Positions 9,343 through 18,297 of a stretch of DNA of 64,000 nucleotides are shown piece by piece. The notes below the pieces were generated by a model. It worked only from the letters and a program-made list of their open reading frames with translations, ran no database searches and was not told where the DNA came from. The first letter of the stretch is position 1; the number at the start of each line of letters is the position of its first letter. The stretch is from positions 62,001 to 126,000 of the forward strand of contig PLZV01000043.1 in NCBI GenBank assembly GCA_003152315.1, read 5' to 3'. A program made the translations under genes and the position numbers. Source of the DNA: Verrucomicrobiota bacterium (GTDB lineage: Bacteria; Verrucomicrobiota; Verrucomicrobiia; Palsa-1439).

Positions 9343-10800
9343 TCAATCCGCCCAACCACGCGACCGCGCCACCGCTTCCTGCCATTTCGCATACAAACTC
9401 TCGCGCAACGGCGCGGCCATCGCCGGTTGAAACACGCGTTCGACGACGCGATGGGACAGGAATTCGGACGGACTCGACCACACCCCGGCGTGAAGTCCCG
9501 CCAGACCGGCCGCGCCCAACGCGGTCGTTTCAATTACGACTGGCCGCTCGACAGGCACACCCAGAATATCTGCCTGAAATTGCATCAGGAAGTTGTTGGC
9601 GCAAGCGCCACCGTCCACTTGTAGCCTGCGTAGCGGCGTGCCCAGTTCCGTACACATCGTGTCCACGAGGTCCCGCGTCTGGTAGGCAATCGCCTCTAGC
9701 GTGGCACGGGCCAGGTGCGCCTTGGTGGTCGCACGGGTGAGGCCCATGATCACGCCTCGCGCGGCGACGTCCCAATAAGGCGCGCCAAGCCCCGTCAATG
9801 CCGGTACAAAGTACACGCCGTCGTTGGAGGAAAGACTGGTGGCCAGCGATTCTGTCTCATGAGAAGCCTTGACGATCTGCAATTGATCGCGCAACCATTG
9901 AATGGCCGCGCCGCCAACGAAGACGCTCCCCTCCAACGCATAATCAACCTGGTCGCCGATTTGCCAGGCAATCGTGGAGAGCAAATGCTCTGAAATCCGG
10001 GGTGTTCCTCCCGTGTTCATCATCAGGAACAAGCCGGTGCCGTACGTATTTTTGATGATTCCTGGCTCGTAACAGCCCTGCGCAAACATCGCGCCTTGCT
10101 GGTCACCTGCGACGCCGCAAATCGGCGCGGAAAACCCGAACAAGCCCGGATCCAACATGCCAAACTCCCCGGAACTTGGGCGCACTTCGGGCAGTGTTTC
10201 CCGGGACACACCAAAATACTTCAGCAACTCGTCATCCCAGCGGCGCTCGTGGAGACTGAAGAGCATCGTGCGCGAAGCGTTGCTCACATCCGTGGCGTGG
10301 ACCCGGCCGCCGGTGAGTTTCGACAGGATCCATGAATCAATCGTCCCAAAAAACCCGTGGCGTGTGGCTGGTACATTTTGGAGAAGCCATTCGATTTTTG
10401 TCGCCGAGAAGTATGGATCACAGACCAGCCCGGTGCGTTGGCGGATTTCTTTTTCAAAACCTTCGCGTTTAATTTCCGCACAACGCGCGCTGGTGCGGCG
10501 ATCCTGCCAGACGATGGCGTTGTGCAAGGGTTGCCCCGTCTTCGGATCCCATGAAACGACGGTCTCCCGCTGGTTGGTGACCCCTACCGCCACAATCTGC
10601 CTGGTGTCTACCTGGGCGACTGCTTCCGCGATCACGGTGCGCGCGCTCTCCCAGAGTTCCGCGGGATCGTGCTCGACCCACCCGGGTTGCGGAAAGATCT
10701 GTCGAAACTCCCGATAGCTTTTCACCACCACACGTGTTTCGTGGTCGAAGACAATGGCACGATTGCCCGTGGTTCCCAGATCAATTGCCAGGATTAACAT
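9343..10800 (-). CDS. glpK: Glycerol kinase
   Basis: A 485-residue FGGY-family kinase beginning LAIDLGTTGNRAIVFD (phosphate-1 motif), with QPGWVEHDPAELW, TNQRETVVSWD and a C-terminal ATP-binding region LQVDGGACANNFLMQFQAD. These segments are specific to glycerol kinase within the family. It would phosphorylate glycerol to sn-glycerol 3-phosphate in the cytoplasm. The length is slightly below the usual 500. Its ATG lies 20 bp inside the end of the upstream esterase gene, so the two are probably translationally coupled, and the esterase might supply glycerol from lipids. No glycerol facilitator or GlpD is in the window. Confidence 0.92.
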   Translation of the reverse strand: MLILAIDLGTTGNRAIVFDHETRVVVKSYREFRQIFPQPGWVEHDPAELWESARTVIAEAVAQVDTRQIVAVGVTNQRETVVSWDPKTGQPLHNAIVWQDRRTSARCAEIKREGFEKEIRQRTGLVCDPYFSATKIEWLLQNVPATRHGFFGTIDSWILSKLTGGRVHATDVSNASRTMLFSLHERRWDDELLKYFGVSRETLPEVRPSSGEFGMLDPGLFGFSAPICGVAGDQQGAMFAQGCYEPGIIKNTYGTGLFLMMNTGGTPRISEHLLSTIAWQIGDQVDYALEGSVFVGGAAIQWLRDQLQIVKASHETESLATSLSSNDGVYFVPALTGLGAPYWDVAARGVIMGLTRATTKAHLARATLEAIAYQTRDLVDTMCTELGTPLRRLQVDGGACANNFLMQFQADILGVPVERPVVIETTALGAAGLAGLHAGVWSSPSEFLSHRVVERVFQPAMAAPLRESLYAKWQEAVARSRGWAD

Positions 10801-11779
10801 GGGTCAGCTTGCTCGCTGGTTGCGCTTCGGAATTCTTTTGCGCGGTTTCGTAAATGAAACCAAGAATGGCATCCGCCGATGTCCTATCCGGCCGGCTCAG
10901 GGTCAGGACCATGCGCTCATGACTCTGACCCGGCACGACGACAAGCCGATAGGGAACCCGCTCCCGCTTCAGGACTTCGCTTAGCCGTTGTGATTGGCGT
11001 TGCAGTGCCTTGCTCTCCCCCGCCGCGTACAGGATCAGAAATACCGGTGCATTCGAAGTGACATACGTAACCGGCGATGCCTCTCGCTGCCAGATTTCGC
11101 GAGGACTGTTATCACCAAATCGAGCGGCGTAATAGGCCCGTTTCGCACCCAGGTCGTATGTTTTCTGATCCGCCAAGTCCATCCCCGCACCGCTCACCGA
11201 AATCACGCCGCTGATCATCGAAGGAAAAAGCAACGCCGCATGGCAGGCGAGTTGAGCACCTGCGGAATGCCCACCCATGAATAACCGGTGGGGACTTCCG
11301 CCATATTCCGCAATGTGGCCGTGAATCCAAGCCGTCGCCGCCGCCACATCCTTGACCTGCTCGCGCCAATTGACCGTTGGTTGCAGGCGGTAATTGATCA
11401 CAGCCACGCCAATACCTCGCGCAGCATAGAAGCGTCCGATGTTGCCATAAACGTCCGCCCCACCGACATGCAGGCCTTTGTCGCCCGCGTCCCAATTTCC
11501 ACCATGCACAAAGATTAATACCGGCCAGTTCGTTCCCTTTGGAAGAAACAAATCAAGCCGCTGTTTCGGGAGCACGCTGTGCTCGACATAGGGAACATCG
11601 TACTTCACCTGCGCGTCCGGAAGCGGCGCTTTCATGTAAAGCAGAGCGATGCCGCCGTGCTCCACAACAGCACAGCCAGTGAAGAGGATCGAGACCTCGA
11701 GAACGAGGAGGAACGTAAGAAAGTTTACTGTCCATGAACATGGAGAATTCCTTGCACCCTGTCCACTCCCACTAAACAC
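10781..11779 (-). CDS. Alpha/beta-hydrolase lipoprotein (BD-FAE/esterase type)
   Basis: A 332-residue alpha/beta hydrolase. Residues 20-36 form a hydrophobic signal ending in a lipobox-like LFTGC, which suggests export and lipid anchoring. The oxyanion HGG is in FVHGGNWDAGDKG, the nucleophile elbow is GHSAG and the catalytic His is probably in GQSHERMV. The family includes esterases, kynurenine formamidase-like enzymes and feruloyl esterases. The substrate is unknown. The start (ATG 11779) overlaps the aldehyde-dehydrogenase stop by 8 bp, and about 19 residues precede the signal helix, which is long for a signal peptide, so the start is uncertain. The end overlaps glpK by 20 bp. Confidence 0.78.
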   Translation of the reverse strand: MFSGSGQGARNSPCSWTVNFLTFLLVLEVSILFTGCAVVEHGGIALLYMKAPLPDAQVKYDVPYVEHSVLPKQRLDLFLPKGTNWPVLIFVHGGNWDAGDKGLHVGGADVYGNIGRFYAARGIGVAVINYRLQPTVNWREQVKDVAAATAWIHGHIAEYGGSPHRLFMGGHSAGAQLACHAALLFPSMISGVISVSGAGMDLADQKTYDLGAKRAYYAARFGDNSPREIWQREASPVTYVTSNAPVFLILYAAGESKALQRQSQRLSEVLKRERVPYRLVVVPGQSHERMVLTLSRPDRTSADAILGFIYETAQKNSEAQPASKLTHVNPGN

Positions 11780-13253
11780 CCGGTGCGTCCTTGTTGTATT
11801 GCTTGCTGTACCAATACGGCTTCAGTTCCTGTTTGTAATCGAGGTGCACGTGCTTCGTTTCGCGGAACTCATCGATACCTTCCTCGCCCAATTCGCGGGA
11901 GTGACCCGTCTGGCGCATCCCACCGAAAGGCCCGGCATCGTTGTCGGTGAGTGGGTCATTGATCCAGAACGTACCGGCAGTGATCCGCTCCATCGCGGCC
12001 ATCGCCCATTCCATGTTGTTCGTGTAAATGTTCGCCCCGAGGCCATAGGCGCTGTCGTTGGCCAACTCGATCACGTGGTCGATTCCCTTGACGCGCATGA
12101 TCGGCAAAATCGGCCCAAAAGTCTCGGTGTGAACCAGTCGCATCTTCTGTTTCACGTTCACCATGACGGTTGGCTCGTAGAAAAAACCCTTCTTGAACTT
12201 CGGCGAGCGACATCCGCCGCAAAGCACCTTCGCGCCATCGCGCACCGCGTCCTTGACGCGTGACTCGACGTCCTCCATCTGCCGACGATTGATCAGCGGC
12301 CCAATGTCCGTGTCGGTATCGAGTCCATTTCCCAACCGCAGCGATTTCGCAACCTTGACGACCTGTTGGGTGAACTTGTCCGCGATGTCGTCGAACACGT
12401 AGATACGCTTGGCGCTGGTACAAACCTGACCGGTATTGAGAAAGGCGGCCCAACAGCAAGCACGGCTCGCAATCTCCAGGTCCGCGTCGCTACAAACGAT
12501 AAACGGATCGTTGCCGCCGAGTTCACCGTGAAACTTCTTCACCTGCGCCGCACAGAGCTGGCCGATGTGCTTGCCCGTTTCCACGGAGCCGGTCAAAGCG
12601 ATCAAGTCCGTACCAGAATGCCTGACCAGCGCTTCGCCGATTTCCTCGCCAAGACCCGTTACGATATTGACGACGCCCGGTGGGAGATGGGCGCCAAAGA
12701 TATCGGCAATGTCGAGCGTGGAGAGAGGCGTTTCCTCGCTCGGCTTGAGGATGACCGTGTTACCCGCCATCAACGCGGGCGCGACCTTCCACGCCATCAG
12801 CAGCAACGGATAGTTCCACGGAATAATGCCAACCACCACGCCGTACGGTTCCTTGATTGTGAAGTTGACCTGGTGATGGGCCACCGGCGGCAGCGAACTG
12901 CCGCGCGAGTTGCGTCCAATCTCAGCGTAGTAATCAAAACATGCCGCGACCCACTCGACCTCATCGCGATTTTCGCAGAAAGGTTTGCCACCTTCCTCCG
13001 TCATGACGGTTGCCAGTTCCTTCTGGCGGGTCCGCAGATCGCGGGCGGTGGCGTGAAGCCGTTGCGCCTTTTCGACGGCGGGCAGCCAGCGCCATGTTTT
13101 GAAGGCTTCGCGGGCAGCTTGAACGGCCCGATCGGCATCTGCGGCGGTACCGCGTGGAATGTGGTCGATGACTGCTTCAGTGGCGGGATCGATGACGGGG
13201 ATGCGATCGCGGTTGGATTTGAGCCATTGGCCCCCGATCCACTGGTGTCTCAT
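11772..13253 (-). CDS. Aldehyde dehydrogenase, aminoaldehyde-type
   Basis: A 493-residue ALDH with IIPWNYPLL, general base Glu244 in FHGELGGNDP and nucleophile Cys278 in GQVCTSAKR, followed by the ETFGPILP and GPFGGMRQTG cofactor segments. It lies 3 bp after the class-III aminotransferase of 13257-14771. The pair aminotransferase plus aldehyde dehydrogenase matches the transaminase route of putrescine breakdown (PatA then PatD: putrescine -> 4-aminobutyraldehyde -> GABA). The substrate is inferred from this neighbour. The C-terminal extension (PYWYSKQYNKDAPGV) is longer than in the 6839-8296 paralogue. Confidence 0.85.
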   Translation of the reverse strand: MRHQWIGGQWLKSNRDRIPVIDPATEAVIDHIPRGTAADADRAVQAAREAFKTWRWLPAVEKAQRLHATARDLRTRQKELATVMTEEGGKPFCENRDEVEWVAACFDYYAEIGRNSRGSSLPPVAHHQVNFTIKEPYGVVVGIIPWNYPLLLMAWKVAPALMAGNTVILKPSEETPLSTLDIADIFGAHLPPGVVNIVTGLGEEIGEALVRHSGTDLIALTGSVETGKHIGQLCAAQVKKFHGELGGNDPFIVCSDADLEIASRACCWAAFLNTGQVCTSAKRIYVFDDIADKFTQQVVKVAKSLRLGNGLDTDTDIGPLINRRQMEDVESRVKDAVRDGAKVLCGGCRSPKFKKGFFYEPTVMVNVKQKMRLVHTETFGPILPIMRVKGIDHVIELANDSAYGLGANIYTNNMEWAMAAMERITAGTFWINDPLTDNDAGPFGGMRQTGHSRELGEEGIDEFRETKHVHLDYKQELKPYWYSKQYNKDAPGV

Positions 13254-13256
13254 CGC

Positions 13257-14771
13257 CTAATCTCCTTTGCCGTCCTTCGATTCCTTGGCTTCTTTGTCCT
13301 TGGGCGTCTTTTCCCTGGTTTCTTTCTCGAGTTGTTTCTCAAGCTGCTTCAATGCGTCCGCCAGCTTGTCGAGCATCTCGTCGAGAAGTGCGTAGCTGAT
13401 GTTGAGCGCGGGCTCAATACGAAGGGTGCGGGCGCTGAGAAGCGTTCCCGCGACAAGCACACCACGCTTGAACAGGGCCGCGGCCACACGATAGCCAATG
13501 AAGCGATCTGTAAACTCCATTCCGATGAGCAGTCCTTTGCCCCGCACTTGTTTGAGGATGTCGGGGTATAGCGCCTGTAATGAACCGAGGCGCTTCATAA
13601 GGTACTTGCCCTTCTCGGCGGCCTGCTGCGCAAGATCCTCCTCGAGCAACACATTGATCGCGGCAATGCCGGCGGCGCAGGCGAGCGGATTGCCGCCGAA
13701 AGTGGAACTGTGAAGAAATGGATTGTCCTCAAGCACCTTCCAAATTTTTGGCGTGCTCATGAAGGCACTGAGCGGCATCACGCCGCCGCCAAGTGCTTTC
13801 CCGAGGCAGAGGATGTCCGGCACCACATTCCAATGTTCACAGGCAAACACCCGGCCTGTGCGGCCCATGCCGGTCTGCACCTCATCAAGGATCAACAGGA
13901 CCCCGAACTCGTCGCAGAGCTGCCGCACTCGCGGCAGGTAGTCGTCCGGCGGCACCACTGCGCCCGCCTCACCCTGGACGGGTTCCAGGATGATCGCGGC
14001 AATGTCCTCGCCGAGATCGGTGAGCTTCTTGAGTTCGCGTTCGAGGTCTTTGGCGTCGCCATAGTCCACAAAGTAAACATCCGACAGTAAGGGTTGGAAC
14101 GGTTTGCGATACACCGCGCGCCCCATTACGGAAAGCGAGCCCATCGATTTGCCGTGAAATCCGCCAGTGGTGGAAATGAAGCCGGTCTTCTTTGTGTAAA
14201 GCCGCGCCAGCTTCAGCGCGCCCTCGACGGCATCGGTCCCGTTACTGATAAAAAAGCATTCCTGTAGGTCGCCCGGCGCGAGTTCGCCCAGCAACTCGGC
14301 GAGAAAACCGCGCAACGGGTCGAGTAGTTCCTGGGAAGAAAGCGGCATCCGCTCAAGCTGGGCCTTGACCGCAGCGATAATTTTCGGATGGCGAATACCC
14401 ATGTTGTAAACGCCGAAACCCCCGAGGCAGTCGATAAACTTGCGGCCCATGATGTCCTCGATGATCGACCCCTGGCCTGTCCATTCGATGGCGGCAAAGT
14501 CCTCGGCTTCCGCGACGGATTTGCGGTAGTGGAGAAAACCGCGATTAAAGTAGTCGTCGAAATTCTCCAGCGTGTGGGTAATGATGCGATTCTTGTCTTC
14601 GGGATCGAGTTTCTTTCCGCCGCTGACCGTTTCAAGATAGTCCGCAGCCTTGCGACGAATCTCGTCCCGTTTGCTGACCTTACTCGCGTCACGAGAAGCC
14701 TGCGTCGAGGGCGCTGTCACAACCGTAGTCGTGTCTGGCGACTGGGTTGTCTCTGGAGTTTTCTCGTCCAT
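13257..14771 (-). CDS. Class-III aminotransferase, putrescine-aminotransferase-like
   Basis: A 504-residue PLP enzyme from the ATG at 14771, which has AGGA 9-10 nt upstream. An ATG at 14813 lacks such a site. The first 45 residues are a Thr-rich acidic leader. The core shows ISNGTDAVEGALKLARLY, GGFHGKSMGSLSVMGR, the LLILDEVQTGMGRTG motif and the PLP lysine in CLGKALGGGVMPL. The C-terminal 30 residues are almost entirely Lys/Glu/Asp, a low-complexity tail not usual for the family. Close relatives act on putrescine or ornithine-like diamines. It heads a run with ALDH, esterase, GlpK and LpxH. Confidence 0.85.
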   Translation of the reverse strand: MDEKTPETTQSPDTTTVVTAPSTQASRDASKVSKRDEIRRKAADYLETVSGGKKLDPEDKNRIITHTLENFDDYFNRGFLHYRKSVAEAEDFAAIEWTGQGSIIEDIMGRKFIDCLGGFGVYNMGIRHPKIIAAVKAQLERMPLSSQELLDPLRGFLAELLGELAPGDLQECFFISNGTDAVEGALKLARLYTKKTGFISTTGGFHGKSMGSLSVMGRAVYRKPFQPLLSDVYFVDYGDAKDLERELKKLTDLGEDIAAIILEPVQGEAGAVVPPDDYLPRVRQLCDEFGVLLILDEVQTGMGRTGRVFACEHWNVVPDILCLGKALGGGVMPLSAFMSTPKIWKVLEDNPFLHSSTFGGNPLACAAGIAAINVLLEEDLAQQAAEKGKYLMKRLGSLQALYPDILKQVRGKGLLIGMEFTDRFIGYRVAAALFKRGVLVAGTLLSARTLRIEPALNISYALLDEMLDKLADALKQLEKQLEKETREKTPKDKEAKESKDGKGD

Positions 14772-14888
14772 ATAATAACGTTCCTGTGCGAGGGCAAGTT
14801 TACCATACCACATGTGGCATTTGGCAGCCAGTAAATTGTGTAAGCTACTTTCCAGCAGCTATTTACACTTGAAAGTGAAAGAGCAAAA

Positions 14889-14919
14889 ACGCCACGGTCG
14901 CTGCCTGCGACCGTGGCGT
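14889..14919 (-). terminator. Rho-independent terminator after the porin gene
   Basis: A perfect 13-bp stem (14889-14901 with 14907-14919) with a 5-nt loop. On the reverse strand it is followed directly by TTTTT. It lies 29 bp past the porin stop codon. Confidence 0.88.
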
Positions 14920-14947
14920 CGAAAAACTCGTTCCGAGGGCCTTTTGC

Positions 14948-15890
14948 CTAATAACTGTACGCGGCGCCCATACCCATCGTAACCTGACTATCGTGGCCGT
15001 CGAAAGCCGTGTTCAGCGAGGAGTGATCCCAGCGCAGCTCGGGGGCGATACGCAGGCCGTCGACAGGCTTATAATTCAGTGTAAGTGTCACACTGGTAAG
15101 CTCCTGTCCATTGTTTGCTGGGAACGGTGCGAGTGACGGGGCATCGGATGTGCGAACACCGTCGTTGTCCTTCACGTAGTCCGCTCGGGTCGCCACATTC
15201 CACTTCGTGTTGATCGTGTAAACGAGCCAACCGCCTACGCCACACCACTCAGCTTTCTTGCCGTTGGCGTCCGCTCCGTCTTCAGCACCGTAGTCCAACT
15301 GAACCACGCCCTCCACTTTCGGTGTAAATTTATCATCAATCCAAAAGTCGACACCCTTCCGCCAGTTCGAGCTGTTGGCATCCTGTTCGGGACCGCCGAA
15401 GCCCGTCAGCGCCATGCTGAGCGAATCGTTGACCGTATAGGTGGCCGTGCCCATGTATGACTTGGCGCTGTTATTGTCGGCGACGACATCCCAGCCATTC
15501 ATGATCGTTGCTTTCACTTCCAGTTCAGGCGTCGCTTGGTAGGACAACATGACGCCCGTATGAGTAAACGGCTCGAGCACAGCCCATTGATTACCGGCCG
15601 ACCAGTTGAAATTCTCTTCCGTGAACGTGGACTCGTAACCCATTGTGGTGCCAAACTTGCCCATCAACACCTTCAGACCATTGCCGACTGGGACGTTCAC
15701 CGTCACGTTGGCTTCAAAAAGGTCGCCCTGGTTGCCAAGGTTCAGCCCCGCTGCCTGCGTAAACTCTGCGTCCTGACCGAAAATCAGCTTGGCCGAGTAG
15801 GCGGCCTTCCAATCGAACGCGCTGTAGTCAACCGCGTGATCAATGCGCAAGACAAGTTTATTGGCCATGAACTGATCCGCTTTTGCGTCG
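14948..15890 (-). pseudogene. 5'-truncated beta-barrel porin
   Basis: About 310 residues of a Gram-negative porin-like barrel: alternating amphipathic strands such as FEANVTVNVPVGNGLKVLMGK, FTHTGVMLSYQATPELEVKA and KPVDGLRIAPELRWDHSS. It ends in AAYSY with a C-terminal aromatic residue as expected for outer-membrane insertion. The family looks like the Verrucomicrobiota 'beta-barrel porin 2' group. There is no signal peptide or N-terminal portion: upstream of about 15890 the reverse strand is simply the antisense of a potD gene. The 5' end has been lost at a breakpoint between roughly 15870 and 15905. An internal ATG at 15868 would give a protein that cannot be exported. Confidence 0.75.
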
Positions 15891-15892
15891 AA

Positions 15893-16615
15893 GCCCCGCT
15901 CCGCCACGACAACATCCCGAACATAAAGAACCTCGACCCGAAATTCGCGAGCCGCGAATACGATCCGGGCAACAAGTACACCGTACCCTATCAATGGGGC
16001 ACCGTGGGACTGTACGTCCGCAAGGGTAAAGATGAAAAAATCGATGAAACGTGGGGCTTGATCTTCGATCCGAAGAAGTCCATTGGTTCGTTCCTGATGA
16101 TCGACGATACCCGCAGTTGCATCGGTGCCGCGCTCCGTTACAAGGGCTACAGCCTCAACACGACCGACAAGAAACAACTCAAGGAAGCCCGCGACCTGCT
16201 GCTCAACGCAAAGAAGCGTTCCCTCGGGTTCGAGGGCGGCGTGGGCGTCAAGAACAAGGTGCTCGCCAGGGTTTGCAAGGTCGGCATGGCCTATAACGGC
16301 GATGCGGTCCGCGGCACGAAGGAAGATTCAGAGACCTACTTCTTCATCCCGCGCGAAGGCACGGAGATCTGGCTCGATAACATGGCCATTCCCGCCAAGG
16401 CCCCCAACCGTGACCTGGCTGAGAAATTCGTTAACTACATCCTCGATGCCAAGGTCGGCGCGCAGCTCTCGAACTTCAACCAGTACGCCACGCCGAACAA
16501 GGCGTCCCTCGAGTTCATCAAGCCCGAGGACCCGAAGAACGCCGCGATCTATCCGACCGACGAGCAATTGACGGTTCTCGAGTTTACCCGGGACCTCGGC
16601 GCAAAGGGTCCGTGA
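15893..16615 (+). pseudogene. 5'-truncated spermidine/putrescine-binding protein (PotD/PotF-like)
   Basis: About 240 residues of the C-terminal half of a polyamine ABC-transporter substrate-binding protein. Recognisable parts are NIPNIKNLDPKF, YDPGNKYTVPYQWGTVGLY, then FFIPREGTEIWLDNMAIP and AEKFVNYILDAKVGAQLSNF, all typical of the PotD lobe. Upstream of about 15893 the reading frame stays open but encodes only the antisense of the porin, so signal peptide and first lobe are missing. The polyamine permease genes that normally accompany potD are not in the window. The fragment ends 145 bp before an aminotransferase gene on the same strand, which keeps the polyamine theme of the region. Confidence 0.8.
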
Positions 16616-16759
16616 TACGACGAACTTTGGACCTCGATCAAATCGAAATAGCCGCATTTCACAACATGGCAATATAGTGCGAGCGGTGCTGCCGGCCGCA
16701 GCCGGAGCTTGTCATGTGCGGCCCACTCTTGCATCATCATTGCGAAGGGATTACACGCC

Positions 16760-18109
16760 ATGCCCCAAGACCTGACTGCCGCCCAATCGGAATCCGCTTA
16801 CGTTCTGGACCTGATCAGCAAAAAGTCGCTCACGCCCGACGAGCGCCAGCGGGTCATCAGGGAATCCGTCAAGTATTGGATCGACCACGTCAACGAAGGC
16901 TTCCTCCAATACCGCAAATCGGTCAGTACCGATTACACCGCCGTGGAGTGGTCCGACGAAGGCGCCTGCTTCCGTGACATCAACGGCAAAGAATTCATCG
17001 ATATGCTGGGAGGATTCGGTATCTATGTCACCGGCCACCGCCACCCGAAAGTCCTCAAGGCCGTCCACGACCAACTCGATCGCCAGGCCATCCATTCGCA
17101 GGAACTCATCGACCCACTGCGCACCTATCTCGCGCATCTCGTCGCGCTCATCACGCCGGGCGATTTGCAGTTCGCGTTTCTGACCAACTCCGGCACCGAA
17201 TCCGTCGAAGGTTGTCTCAAGATGGCCATCGCCACGACGGGCCGCCACAAGTTCATCGGTTGCATTGGAGCATTTCATGGCAAAAGTCTCGGCTCACTCG
17301 GCGGCACCTCCAAGGCGTTTTTCCGCGAGCCATTCCTGCCGCTGCTCAACTGGAACCATGTCCCCTTTGGTGACACGGCGGCACTCAAGATGATCATGGA
17401 GTCGTGCGATTTTAGCGGTGACCGCGTCGCGGCCGTGGTGATCGAACCCATCCAGGGCGAAGGCGGCATCAACGTCGCCCCGCCGGGTTATCTCGCCGCC
17501 GCGCGCGAACTCTGCGACAAGTACGGCGCGATGCTCGTGTTCGACGAGATCCAATGCGGCATGGGGCGCTCCGGTAAGATGTTCGCGTGCGAACACGATG
17601 GCGTTGTTCCCGATCTGATGGCGCTCGGCAAAGGTTTCGGTGGCGGCGTCATGCCCATCGGCGCGTGCGTCGGCACTCCCAGGACCTGGCAGAAGTACAT
17701 CGAGAACCCGTTCCTTCATACCACGACGTTCGGCGGCAATCCCGTCTGCTGTGCCGCTGCCATCGCGACGATCAATGTGCTGCTGGAAGAAGGTTTGCCC
17801 AAGCGTGCGGCCGAGAAGGGAGAATACCTGCTGAAGCAAATCAATGATCTCGCGAAGAAGTATTCGAAGGTGCTGAAACTTTGTCGTGGACGAGGTCTGA
17901 TGCTCGGCATGGAGTTCACCGACAATGGCCTCGGCTACGAGGTCGCGAAAAACCTGTTCGCCCGCCAGATTCTCATCAGCGGCACGTACATCAACGCCCG
18001 CGTCCTGCGCATAGAGCCCCCGCTCACCATTTCGCGGGAACAACTTGATCGCTTCCTCGCCGCCCTCGAAGAATCGCTGCTACAGGCCTACAAAGCTCAC
18101 CAACTCTGA
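16760..18109 (+). CDS. Class-III aminotransferase, putrescine/diamine type
   Basis: A 449-residue PLP aminotransferase starting at the ATG at 16760, with GAAGGGA about 10 nt upstream. A start at 16709 would add 17 unlike residues. Motifs: LTNSGTESVEGCLKMAI, GAFHGKSLGSLGGTSKAFFR, MLVFDEIQCGMGRSG and the PLP lysine in ALGKGFGGGVMP. It is closely related in pattern to the 13257-14771 enzyme (the motif IDMLGGFGIY matches IDCLGGFGVY there), so the two are paralogues. It is followed at 3 bp by a CPXCG protein, then by an FAD amine oxidoreductase and a radical-SAM gene, all in one tight run. A putrescine or gamma-glutamylputrescine pathway role is likely but not proven. Confidence 0.85.
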   Translation: MPQDLTAAQSESAYVLDLISKKSLTPDERQRVIRESVKYWIDHVNEGFLQYRKSVSTDYTAVEWSDEGACFRDINGKEFIDMLGGFGIYVTGHRHPKVLKAVHDQLDRQAIHSQELIDPLRTYLAHLVALITPGDLQFAFLTNSGTESVEGCLKMAIATTGRHKFIGCIGAFHGKSLGSLGGTSKAFFREPFLPLLNWNHVPFGDTAALKMIMESCDFSGDRVAAVVIEPIQGEGGINVAPPGYLAAARELCDKYGAMLVFDEIQCGMGRSGKMFACEHDGVVPDLMALGKGFGGGVMPIGACVGTPRTWQKYIENPFLHTTTFGGNPVCCAAAIATINVLLEEGLPKRAAEKGEYLLKQINDLAKKYSKVLKLCRGRGLMLGMEFTDNGLGYEVAKNLFARQILISGTYINARVLRIEPPLTISREQLDRFLAALEESLLQAYKAHQL

Positions 18110-18112
18110 CGA

Positions 18113-18292
18113 GTGCAGAACTTTATCGCCATTACGTGTCCGCATTGTGGCGAAGACTTCGAGACGGTCTTCGATCCCAGCGAAGGCGGCGCGGAATTTA
18201 TCATCGACTGCGAAGTTTGCTGCCGTCCCATGGCGGTGGTGGTACGGGTCCGCAAGGGAGAGATCGATAGCGTTCAGGTCAACGCCAGCTGA
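18113..18292 (+). CDS. CPXCG-motif cysteine-rich small protein
   Basis: A 59-residue protein read from a GTG at 18113, 3 bp after the aminotransferase stop and 5 bp before the FAD oxidoreductase start. It has the pattern CPHCGEDFETVFDPSEGG, then FIIDCEVCCRPMAVVV. This is the four-cysteine arrangement of the CPXCG-motif family (two Cys-x2-Cys knuckles, presumably zinc-binding). The family has no established function. Its tight position inside a catabolic run suggests co-expression, not a specific role. Confidence 0.82.
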   Translation: MQNFIAITCPHCGEDFETVFDPSEGGAEFIIDCEVCCRPMAVVVRVRKGEIDSVQVNAS

Positions 18293-18297
18293 AGGAT

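Noticed and set aside
14814-14888. A riboswitch upstream of the putrescine-type aminotransferase
   Set aside because: The short leader has no recognisable conserved aptamer elements. The only strong hairpin nearby is the porin terminator on the same strand upstream.
15536-15892. N-terminal 119 codons of the forward frame that runs into potD
   Set aside because: This part is the antisense of the porin strands and has no similarity to polyamine-binding proteins.
15900-16177. N-terminal part of the reverse frame that runs into the porin
   Set aside because: It is the antisense of potD and contains no signal peptide.
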